Shown here piece by piece: positions 1-6,543 of a DNA stretch of 24,738 bases. The position numbers and the translations under genes were made by a program. Positions within the stretch are counted from its first letter, which is position 1; each line of letters opens with the position of its first letter. The notes under the pieces are model-generated. The model had not been told where the DNA came from. It made no database searches and saw only the letters and a list, made by a program, of their open reading frames with translations. The DNA comes from Firmicutes bacterium CAG:345 (GTDB lineage Bacteria > Bacillota_I > Bacilli_A > RFN20 > CAG-288), in NCBI GenBank assembly GCA_000433315.1, contig FR893367.1:1-24738 (forward strand). Direction: 5' to 3'.

Positions 1-829
1 CCTCCATAATCATTCCAATTTTATCTAGTAAATAATCATTTTCTCTACTCATTATTTCCACTAAATCAATGTACCTATTTAATTTAGAACTTAATTTTTT
101 ATCTATTTCTTTTAATATTTCTTCCTTTTTAGAGTAAATAGTTTCTTCTTTAAAATATATAGCTATATCTATATCACTATCTTTTAAATATAGTCCGTTT
201 GCAAAAGATCCAAATAAATATAAATTTGAAATTTCTGAATTCTCTTTTCTTATTTCTTTAAGTTCTTTTATTACATCTACTGGTTTTAATGTCTTTAAAT
301 TATTTAAATAATCTAAGGAAAATAATTTGCTATTTAATAAAGAATTATAAATTATATTTTCCTTATTTTGTTCATTCATCAATTCAAAAATCTCTTTCTT
401 GCTATATGTAGCTGGAAATATTCCCACATATAAAAATAAGCAGTTTAAATACAAAACCGCTTTAATAAAATCAAATTTCTTAATCAACAAATTAAAATAT
501 ACTTTGATAAAATTTAAGAAGTTACCATTATAATTTAAAGAAATTTTATTTTCTTCAAACAATTTTAAAAACTTTTCTTTAGAATTTAAAAGTTCATTAT
601 ATTCATTTAAAACAGATAAAAAATACTCTTCTTCAGCATTTTCAGGATTTTTATTACTATATACTAATTCTTTAAAGCGATGATAAGAAATCGAAGAATT
701 AGAGCAAAAGAAAAATCTCCAACACACTTTAAATTGTTCTCGAAAATTAAGGCTGCAAGAATCTTTCTTCTTAGATAGAAGTTCTAAATATTTATCATCA
801 TCACATAAAAAATTAATACTTTGTTCCAT
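1..829 (-). CDS. Nucleotidyltransferase-domain protein, C-terminus cut by window edge
   Basis: An open frame runs from the ATG at 829 off the left edge (276 codons visible, no stop). Roughly residues 1-195 are a charged, Lys/Glu/Phe-rich and probably helical region that I do not recognise. Near residue 200 comes GSFANG followed by SDIDIAI, the G-S...D-x-D signature of the minimal nucleotidyltransferase (MNT/NTP_transf_2) fold, whose Asp pair binds metal and NTP. Known MNT proteins transfer AMP or other nucleotides, often as antitoxins beside HEPN toxins. Here the MNT domain is C-terminal and the partner, if any, lies outside the window. I found no clear HEPN R-x(4-6)-H motif in the N-terminal part. 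The start codon is uncertain because no good Shine-Dalgarno precedes it. Substrate unknown. Confidence 0.7.
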   Translation of the reverse strand, partial: MEQSINFLCDDDKYLELLSKKKDSCSLNFREQFKVCWRFFFCSNSSISYHRFKELVYSNKNPENAEEEYFLSVLNEYNELLNSKEKFLKLFEENKISLNYNGNFLNFIKVYFNLLIKKFDFIKAVLYLNCLFLYVGIFPATYSKKEIFELMNEQNKENIIYNSLLNSKLFSLDYLNNLKTLKPVDVIKELKEIRKENSEISNLYLFGSFANGLYLKDSDIDIAIYFKEETIYSKKEEILKEIDKKLSSKLNRYIDLVEIMSRENDYLLDKIGMIME

Positions 830-888
830 ATCTTCATTTTCAATAAAAAAGAAATGATTGTCAAGTTTTTTTAATATTTATTATTTTA

Positions 889-897
889 TGCTATTAT
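889..897 (+). promoter_or_regulatory. Extended -10 promoter for nnrD, probably leaderless
   Basis: TGCTATTAT (TG-N-TATTAT) has its -10 hexamer at 892-897, exactly six bases before the ATG at 904. Transcription would begin at or next to the start codon. There is no Shine-Dalgarno sequence. No well-spaced -35 is visible (TTGTCA at 858-863 is 28 bp away). Confidence 0.5.
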
Positions 898-903
898 ATT
901 TTT

Positions 904-1737
904 ATGAAAGATAAGTTATTAAAGAAAATACTTATACCACGTTCACCTTTAGCAAATAAAGGAAATTTTGGCCATGCATTAATTTATGCTGGAAGCGATA
1001 ATTTTCTCGGTGCCGCTTATTTAACTTGTCAAAGTGCTATTTTTGGCGGTGCTGGATATGTTGATCTTTGTTATGATTCTCCTTGTTTTGCCAATTCTTT
1101 ACCTGAAGTTATCTATACAAAACGTGAAAATTTAAAAGAAATAAATTTGAACAGAATTTCTTCAATATTATTTGGAAATGGTTTAGATTATCCAAATAAA
1201 TGGATTCAACAAGATTTGGATTATTTACTATTGAATTACACAAAAAAATTAGTTGTTGATGCCACTGGTCTTAAATATCTTAAAAATTTCTTATTAAAGC
1301 ATAATCCTAATGAAATTTGTCCACAATTGATTTTAACTCCTCATATAAAAGAGTTTTGCAATCTTTTTGATATCGGTTATATTGATTCTAATGTTTTAAA
1401 TTATGAAAAGTATTTAAATTCTATTTTAAAAATTTTTTCTCGTTGTACTATTATTTTAAAAAGCTATAATACTTTGATTAAGGATAATAAAGAAAGATTT
1501 TTTATCGATAAAGTTAATCCTGGACTAGCTAAAGCTGGAAGTGGTGATTGTTATAGTGGATTACTAGTCTCTTTTCTAGCCTATTTAAATTGTCCTACCA
1601 TTTATTCTTGTTATGCTAGTTATAAAATTTTTTCTATCGCTGGCTTAAAATTGCGTAAAAAAATTTCTTCTGCTTCCTTTCAAGCAAGCAAGGTTGCAGA
1701 AGAAATTCCTCATATACTTAAAAAATATATAAAGTAA
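904..1737 (+). CDS. nnrD: ADP/ATP-dependent NAD(P)H-hydrate dehydratase
   Basis: Probably dehydrates the damaged S-NAD(P)HX back to NAD(P)H at the expense of ADP or ATP, a cytosolic metabolite-repair reaction. The 277 residues match the stand-alone YjeF C-terminal (carbohydrate-kinase-like) family, such as B. subtilis YxkO. Visible motifs: R-P near residue 13 leading into ANKGNFGHALIYAGS, GAGYVDL in the middle of the first third, VVDATGLKYL (cf. VDADAL), LTPHIKEF (cf. TPHPGE), and near the C-terminus NPGLAKAGSGDCYSG (family GNPGMATGGTGDVL), which holds the catalytic Asp and nucleotide-binding glycines. The epimerase (YjeF N-terminal, NnrE) domain is absent, as usual in Bacilli. Its stop codon lies one base from that of the convergent downstream gene. 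Confidence 0.88.
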   Translation: MKDKLLKKILIPRSPLANKGNFGHALIYAGSDNFLGAAYLTCQSAIFGGAGYVDLCYDSPCFANSLPEVIYTKRENLKEINLNRISSILFGNGLDYPNKWIQQDLDYLLLNYTKKLVVDATGLKYLKNFLLKHNPNEICPQLILTPHIKEFCNLFDIGYIDSNVLNYEKYLNSILKIFSRCTIILKSYNTLIKDNKERFFIDKVNPGLAKAGSGDCYSGLLVSFLAYLNCPTIYSCYASYKIFSIAGLKLRKKISSASFQASKVAEEIPHILKKYIK

Positions 1738-1738
1738 T

Positions 1739-1927
1739 TTATACTGTAGTTCCACCTTCACCAGTAGGTGTTGTAGTAGTATTATTTCCTATATAAACTT
1801 CCGGGCAACAAGGATTATCAAAATAATATCCTCTACATGGACTAAATCTGATTGTTTTTTCTTCTTGGCAAGGAATTAAAATTTTTGAACGATAGCAACC
1901 ATCAGTATAATTTTGGTTAAAAAACAT
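1739..1927 (-). CDS. Small Cys/Tyr/Thr-rich protein, candidate spore-coat component
   Basis: A 62-residue protein of no family I recognise. It is soluble-looking (no membrane segment or signal peptide), with five Cys including a CC pair, several Tyr/Phe, and a Thr/Gly tail (NNTTTTPTGEGGTTV). A strong AGGAGG Shine-Dalgarno at 1935-1940 precedes the ATG by seven bases, which argues that the gene is real despite its size. A CATATACTA box upstream resembles the mother-cell sporulation -10 (CATA-NNN-TA). Small, Cys/Tyr-rich proteins under such promoters are often coat or crust proteins, and this window carries cotE and gerE. The coat role is inference only. Confidence 0.6.
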   Translation of the reverse strand: MFFNQNYTDGCYRSKILIPCQEEKTIRFSPCRGYYFDNPCCPEVYIGNNTTTTPTGEGGTTV

Positions 1928-1944
1928 GTTTTTTCCTCCTAAAT

Positions 1945-1973
1945 TAGTATATGCTTTTATATTTTTTTAATAT
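1945..1973 (-). promoter_or_regulatory. Possible SigE/SigK-type sporulation promoter
   Basis: On the minus strand ATATT (1973-1969) is followed after 15 bp by CATATACTA (1953-1945). This resembles the SigE pattern (-35 ATATT-like, 13-15 bp spacer, -10 beginning CATA) and fits the SigK -10 CATANNNTA. The predicted start would fall at about 1939-1940, just at the Shine-Dalgarno of the 62-residue gene. No SigA-type hexamer pair competes. Confidence 0.4.
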
Positions 1974-2032
1974 AGCTTATTGCCTAAAAATAATTTATTT
2001 TAAAAATTATAGTCTTATTTTTTATTTAAGGT

Positions 2033-2038
2033 TATAAT
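2033..2038 (+). promoter_or_regulatory. -10 box immediately upstream of lipoprotein gene
   Basis: A perfect TATAAT lies nine bases before the ATG at 2048. The transcript would have a leader of only about 0-3 bases, and no Shine-Dalgarno is present. The -35 is not convincing. Confidence 0.45.
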
Positions 2039-2047
2039 ATTTTTGCT

Positions 2048-3931
2048 ATGAAAAAGATATATAAATATTTAAGCGTCTTAACGCTTCTTGTCACATTGAG
2101 TTCATGTAACAGCAATGCAACTTCATCTTCTAGTTCTTCTTCAAATTCTTCTTCCTCTAGTTCTAGTGTTTCTATTGTAACTAAACCTAAATATGAACTT
2201 GAAGAAGAAACAAACATATTACCATTTAATAATGGTGATAGTATTTCTAATGACATTGCTCATTCAATGGATTTGTATAATGTTGTTAGTAAAAGCTTAA
2301 AAAATACTAACCACAATTCTGCTTCTTGGATTTATTCTTTAAATGCTGACTTTTCTGGAATTAAATTTTCTTCTTTGCAAAAAACAACTTTTATCGATAA
2401 TGAAGTAAGTTATCAAGAAGCTTCTTTAATGTCACCTGGTATTGAAATCGGACGTATTGTCAATGCCTATTATTCAGGCTCCGAATATGTCTTTGGTCAC
2501 TCTAATTCTCGTAAACTTTCCAAGCAAACTTTAAGAACTTATTCTGATGAATTAGAATTGCCTTTAGATGATCTTGAACACGTAGATTCTGATTTTGTCC
2601 TTTCTTCTATCGGTGACTTTCAAGCTATTGAAAATTTAGTTCCTATCAATTCTTTTACACTCGATGAAAAAAATTCTTCTTATACAAAAGATGGTGATAC
2701 TTATAAAATCACTCTTATCGCTGATAAACTTTCAATATTAAACAATTTATTCTCCAGGTATCATCTTGGAAATTCTTCGCTTAGCTCTTATGTTTCATTA
2801 AAGCTTGGCAATAAATTTTCTATGAATTTAAACTTCGAAATTTCTGATGATTATGATTTAAAGAAAATGTCTTTCAACTACACTTATGAAGATATTTCTT
2901 TTCAATGTAATCTCGAAATAGAAAAAGCGGATTTAATAAAAAACAGCAACAATTTTAAAGATGCATTAAAAAAAGAATTGAAAAATACTTCCAATGAAGA
3001 ATATTTAGATAACATTAAATCTGTTACCGAATTAATGCGCTCTATTCTTTTACAATTTTCTAACAAATCTCAATATACAATTCCTCTTTCTTTCGGAATT
3101 AAAGAAGATGATCAATATCTATTTTTTGTCAATGCCAATATTGAACTTCAGACTTTATGGGAATATTCGGATTTTAAAAATCTTGATACCAGCAATCCAA
3201 CAACTATATTCAATTTTATAATCTCAAATGTTAATTACAATATTTCTGCAGATATTCTAAACTCAAAAAATGAAAAAAGCTCTTTCCTTTCTTCATATTC
3301 TTCACGTTTAAAAGCTGGTCAATATACTTATTCAACTTCAAATGATACTGATAGAAATGATATCAAAAAAGATTTTTCTTTCCATGAAGTTGATTCGACT
3401 CATGATTTACTCGAAATGTTATTTGGCGATATTAAAAATTCCTTTGATACTGCTTTGGATGATAATAAAGATAACTTCAAAAATTATTTGTCTTCTTTAA
3501 ATTCAATTCATGAAAACAATAATTCTTCAACATTAAATTATATTGATTCTTATTTTTACAACTCAATAATAAATAATATTAACTTTTCTTCAAATGAAAC
3601 AAGTGATTTTAAATCTATAACTATTTCGAGCAATGATTCTTTTGGAAATTCTTTAGTATCATTCCTCAATAGTAATAACTTAAATATTTTAGCTAATACC
3701 TTTTTTGCTCAATTTGATAAATTAAAAGAATATAATTTAAATATTGATTTCAGTTCTTTAAGCTTTACATTTGAAATTTCTCAAGAACTTGAATACAAAT
3801 TATTAAACAATTTAAGTTTAAATATCAATTTCAAAGATACAGAAAAATTATATTCACTGTTCTTAAATATCGATAAAATATCTGAAATGAATTCTAGCAG
3901 CGAATTCGTTGAAAACAAATATGTTTTTTAA
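2048..3931 (+). CDS. Predicted lipoprotein with poly-Ser linker, unknown function
   Basis: A 627-residue exported lipoprotein. The N-terminus MKK plus a short hydrophobic stretch ends in the lipobox LSSC with the lipidated Cys at residue 20. A low-complexity Ser linker follows (about residues 25-42). The remainder is a mixed alpha/beta, Asn/Ser/Asp-rich ectodomain with no Cys-pair, metal or catalytic motif I can identify and no membrane helix. The two halves both contain long amphipathic beta-rich stretches (NLNFEIS near 260, LNINFKD near the C-terminus), reminiscent of lipid- or ligand-binding lipoproteins, but I cannot assign a family. Ser-run linkers after the lipobox are common in lipoproteins of gut Bacilli. 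The gene is monocistronic: its stop is followed at once by a bidirectional terminator shared with convergent cotE. Confidence 0.8.
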   Translation: MKKIYKYLSVLTLLVTLSSCNSNATSSSSSSSNSSSSSSSVSIVTKPKYELEEETNILPFNNGDSISNDIAHSMDLYNVVSKSLKNTNHNSASWIYSLNADFSGIKFSSLQKTTFIDNEVSYQEASLMSPGIEIGRIVNAYYSGSEYVFGHSNSRKLSKQTLRTYSDELELPLDDLEHVDSDFVLSSIGDFQAIENLVPINSFTLDEKNSSYTKDGDTYKITLIADKLSILNNLFSRYHLGNSSLSSYVSLKLGNKFSMNLNFEISDDYDLKKMSFNYTYEDISFQCNLEIEKADLIKNSNNFKDALKKELKNTSNEEYLDNIKSVTELMRSILLQFSNKSQYTIPLSFGIKEDDQYLFFVNANIELQTLWEYSDFKNLDTSNPTTIFNFIISNVNYNISADILNSKNEKSSFLSSYSSRLKAGQYTYSTSNDTDRNDIKKDFSFHEVDSTHDLLEMLFGDIKNSFDTALDDNKDNFKNYLSSLNSIHENNNSSTLNYIDSYFYNSIINNINFSSNETSDFKSITISSNDSFGNSLVSFLNSNNLNILANTFFAQFDKLKEYNLNIDFSSLSFTFEISQELEYKLLNNLSLNINFKDTEKLYSLFLNIDKISEMNSSSEFVENKYVF

Positions 3932-3932
3932 A

Positions 3933-3963
3933 AAAATAGCCAAGATTATTTCTTGGCTATTTT
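3933..3963. terminator. Bidirectional intrinsic terminator between lipoprotein gene and cotE
   Basis: A 12-bp perfect stem AAAATAGCCAAG/CTTGGCTATTTT with a 7-base loop. On the minus strand it is followed by seven T; on the plus strand the lower stem itself supplies the T run. The cotE stop codon (3948-3946) lies in the loop, so one stem arm encodes the last CotE residues. Confidence 0.85.
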
Positions 3964-4464
3964 CATATAATCAGGATTAACATTCATTAAGATTTCTTCA
4001 TCTAATGTTAAGTCCGCTTTCTCGTTGTCAGCGCATTTAACAATTAAAATCGCCTCGGCAAAAACATCGATTAAATATTCACTTTCAATTGTTACAATAA
4101 CATTTTTATCTTCGCCAAGTTCCATTTTGGTACAAGATGGATAATGTAAAACAATTGGTTTCAAATACATTTTATCATCCAAAGTCAACAAATTTTTAAA
4201 AGCTGCATTAACTTTCTCTTCAAATTCAATAGTAGTGCGATAAACTTCAGTTTTTTTATCATCTTCAACAGCCATCCATAGCTCAATATCATAACTGCCT
4301 TTGATAAAAAGTTCTTTATCTTTATTATATGGCACATATTGATGATTTATTATCCAGCATCCTAAAGCTTTAGAAGGTTTTGTATTAACTTGTAAATTAA
4401 CTTCTTTAACCAAATACTGACGACCTTTACCAATTAATGTTTTAACCGCAACTTCTCTATTCAT
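3946..4464 (-). CDS. cotE: Outer spore coat morphogenetic protein CotE
   Basis: CotE organises assembly of the outer coat around the developing spore. Starting at 4464 the protein has 172 residues (B. subtilis CotE is about 181). Diagnostic stretches are IGKGRQY near the start (cf. VAKGRKF), KPSKALGCWIINHQY (cf. KPSSILGGWIINHKY), GSYDIELWMA (cf. GYYDINVWYS), KTEVYRTTIEF and an acidic C-terminus ending in VNPDYMK (cf. INPEFL). The chosen start has GGAAGAGG about six bases upstream; the in-frame ATG at 4497 has no ribosome site. The gene follows miaB and ricA exactly as in Bacillus. The C-terminal codons form part of the terminator stem. The acidic tail is shorter than in Bacillus. Confidence 0.9.
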   Translation of the reverse strand: MNREVAVKTLIGKGRQYLVKEVNLQVNTKPSKALGCWIINHQYVPYNKDKELFIKGSYDIELWMAVEDDKKTEVYRTTIEFEEKVNAAFKNLLTLDDKMYLKPIVLHYPSCTKMELGEDKNVIVTIESEYLIDVFAEAILIVKCADNEKADLTLDEEILMNVNPDYMKIAKK

Positions 4465-4509
4465 TTTTTCCTCTTCCATATATTCTATGAAAGACATAAA
4501 TGAATGTTG

Positions 4510-4842
4510 CTATTTGAGCATATCAAATAAAGGATCGATGAGTTCTAAAAGTTCTTCTTTATAGACTTTTTCATTAATTATAAGTGGATGATTAGAATAT
4601 TCCTCTTCTAAATTTTTTGCTTTATCAATCTGTTCTTTTAATTTTGCTGAATCAGAAACATATTTCCTAATTTCTTGTTTAGCAATTCTAGCATCTTCTT
4701 TTAATTTTAAAAATTCTAAGTTGTTTTTTTCTTGATTTCTAATTGCTATATATTGCTTATAAACTTCTAAATTTTGAAATTCTTCAATCAGTTCTTCTAT
4801 TTCTTTTTCTAAATTATCCATAATTATAGATATTCTTTTCAA
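4510..4842 (-). CDS. ricA: RicA/YmcA-like YlbF-family protein
   Basis: A 110-residue, almost entirely helical/coiled-coil protein of the YlbF/YmcA (Com_YlbF) family. In B. subtilis YmcA (RicA) forms the RicAFT complex with YlbF and YaaT, which stimulates RNase Y-dependent mRNA maturation and affects sporulation, competence and biofilm. Sequence support is modest: heptad-like Glu/Lys/Leu pattern and small size. Position is strong: between miaB and cotE, the Bacillus order. The longest frame begins with TTG at 4842, overlapping the miaB TGA (TTGA), with GGTGA about 10 bases upstream. An ATG seven codons later (4821) has no good ribosome site, so coupled TTG initiation is preferred. Confidence 0.72.
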   Translation of the reverse strand: MKRISIIMDNLEKEIEELIEEFQNLEVYKQYIAIRNQEKNNLEFLKLKEDARIAKQEIRKYVSDSAKLKEQIDKAKNLEEEYSNHPLIINEKVYKEELLELIDPLFDMLK

Positions 4843-6275
4843 TCGAGAAGTTCACCAATAAATGAATAAGTATGACTTTCAAGTATTTTTACTTTTTTTA
4901 TTTGTCCAATTAGTGTTGAAGGTGCTTCAACGTGAACTAAACGATTATATTGATCGTATCCTTTAATTAAACCTATTTTATCATCGAGTGAATCAAATAA
5001 GACTTCAACTTCTTGTCCTACAGCTTCGTTTCCGGCAATTGTAGCTTGTTCATCTATAGCGCTAGCTAAACGATTAAAGCGTGCTTGCTTTTCTTCAGGA
5101 GTCAATGGATTATCCCATCTTGCTGCTGGTGTTCCATTTCTCGGTGAGTAAATAAATGTATAAGCACCGGCAAAATTAGCTTCTTTAATAATCGAAAGTG
5201 TATCTTCAAAGTCTTCTTCAGTTTCTCCAGGGAAACAGCAAATAATATCGGTTGTCAAACGAACATCTGGAATATAACTGCGGAGCATTTTTACTAAATC
5301 AAGATATCTTTGACGATCATAGCTTCTGTTCATTTTTTTCAAAACACGAGATGAACCAGATTGCATAGGTAAATGCAACGCCGGCATTATATTTTTATAC
5401 TCGCTCATAACTTTGAATACATTTTCTTTAAAATCAGCTGGATGAGGTGAAGTAAAACGAATTCTTGCAATTCCAGTTTTGGCAATTTGTTCAAGCAAAT
5501 AAGCAAAATCTTTCGTCTTATCCTCAAAATCTAAACCAAAAGCATTGACGTTTTGTCCTAATAAAGTTACTTCTTTATATCCTTTTTCAACAAGGTGTTT
5601 AACTTCTAAAACTATGTCTTCAACATTTCTACTTCTCTGTTGACCTCTTGTATATGGAACAATGCAATAAGTACAAAATTTATCGCATCCATACATAATG
5701 TTGACAAATGCCTTATATCTTTCAAATCGCGCTTCTGGATATTCTTCAACAACTGGTAAATTATCACTGGAAACACAAAAAATACGATCTTTGGATTTAA
5801 CCTGTTCTTCAATTAAAGAATATAATTGATGAATATTTCCGGTACCAAAGACTAAATTTAAATGTTTGACATTTTTTCTTAATTTTTCTAAAGTAACTTC
5901 TTCATGTGCCATACATCCGCATAAACCAATTATCAAATCATAATTTTGTTTGGCTAAAGGAGCTAGATGTCCTAATTCACCAAATATACGAGTTTCTGCG
6001 TGTTCTCTAATTGCACATGTATTAAAAATTATAATGTCCGCCTGAACAGGATCAGTAGTTGGCTTCATTCCTAAATTTTGTAGGTATGCAGTAATAACTT
6101 CTGAATCGCGAACATTGGCCTGGCATCCATAAGTACGTACTTGAAAATATCTTCCTGCTGCCCAAGAAAGTAAGAAAGCGGATGGCTTAGCCAATCCGCT
6201 TATTTCTTGAGCTTTATTTTTAGTACGAACTCCAGCAGCCTTTAAACTTGGCCAGCTAAGAGATCTATCTTTCAT
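4839..6275 (-). CDS. miaB: tRNA-2-methylthio-N6-dimethylallyladenosine synthase MiaB
   Basis: A radical-SAM methylthiotransferase that adds a methylthio group to i6A37 of tRNAs reading UNN codons. The 478 residues contain the N-terminal UPF0004 domain with three iron-sulfur Cys (C51 in TYGCQAN, C87 in FNTCAIREHAE, C121 in GLCGCMAHE), then the radical-SAM cluster C197-x3-C201-x2-C204 in YGCDKFCTYCIVPYTRG, LLGQNVNAFG, and a C-terminal TRAM domain. CQAN replaces the commoner CQMN. The first 45 residues precede the conserved domain; N-terminal extensions are usual in Bacilli. The ATG overlaps by one base the stop of the small upstream ORF and sits behind GGGGA, suggesting translational coupling. 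It starts the miaB-ricA-cotE unit. Confidence 0.95.
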   Translation of the reverse strand: MKDRSLSWPSLKAAGVRTKNKAQEISGLAKPSAFLLSWAAGRYFQVRTYGCQANVRDSEVITAYLQNLGMKPTTDPVQADIIIFNTCAIREHAETRIFGELGHLAPLAKQNYDLIIGLCGCMAHEEVTLEKLRKNVKHLNLVFGTGNIHQLYSLIEEQVKSKDRIFCVSSDNLPVVEEYPEARFERYKAFVNIMYGCDKFCTYCIVPYTRGQQRSRNVEDIVLEVKHLVEKGYKEVTLLGQNVNAFGLDFEDKTKDFAYLLEQIAKTGIARIRFTSPHPADFKENVFKVMSEYKNIMPALHLPMQSGSSRVLKKMNRSYDRQRYLDLVKMLRSYIPDVRLTTDIICCFPGETEEDFEDTLSIIKEANFAGAYTFIYSPRNGTPAARWDNPLTPEEKQARFNRLASAIDEQATIAGNEAVGQEVEVLFDSLDDKIGLIKGYDQYNRLVHVEAPSTLIGQIKKVKILESHTYSFIGELLD

Positions 6276-6379
6276 TATTCCCCAACTTTTTTAGAAGTAA
6301 CAGTAAATTTAATGATAACACGTGGTTCTTCAGCAGCAGGAGCAGCTTCGCCTTCAGCAGGAGTTTTGATTGTCAACAA
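6275..6379 (-). pseudogene. 34-codon ORF coupled to miaB, possible remnant of a larger gene
   Basis: An open frame reading LLTIKTPAEGEAAPAAEEPR followed by VIIKFTVTSKKVGE and a TAA that overlaps the miaB ATG (TAATG). It can only start at TTG (6379 or 6376), with no Shine-Dalgarno, and a stop lies directly upstream. The Ala/Glu/Pro-rich codons (GCT, GAA, CCT) are more GC-rich than the surroundings and look like coding sequence, so I read it as the C-terminal tail of a gene whose front part is gone. A genuine short protein is possible. No family recognised. Confidence 0.35.
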
Positions 6380-6388
6380 ATTTTATTA

Positions 6389-6441
6389 AAAATGGACAAA
6401 AACAATAAAATAGTCTTGTTATTTTTTATAGTATCCATTTT
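6389..6441. repeat. 53-bp interrupted inverted repeat
   Basis: AAAATGGA at 6389-6396 is repeated inverted as TCCATTTT at 6434-6441, with AT-rich, partly self-complementary sequence between. It lies in the gap between the miaB-side ORF remnant and spoVB. It could be a weak hairpin/terminator or the trace of a small mobile element. The rest of the 6442-6543 gap holds only AT-rich sequence and the spoVB promoter region. Confidence 0.35.
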
Positions 6442-6543
6442 ACATTTTAAAATTTGCAAACTATTCTAAATACAAAGAAAGATTTATCTTCCAATTAACC
6501 ATTATATTTGTTCTATTTTTTTAGCTTTTTTATATATTAAAAT

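Noticed and set aside
2032..2256. Minus-strand Glu/Leu-rich ORF opposite the lipoprotein 5' end
   Set aside because: It is the antisense of the Ser-run linker; no ribosome site, and the plus-strand lipoprotein with lipobox is clearly real.
6371..6376. TTGACA as a -35 for miaB
   Set aside because: No -10-like hexamer occurs 15-19 bp downstream on the minus strand.
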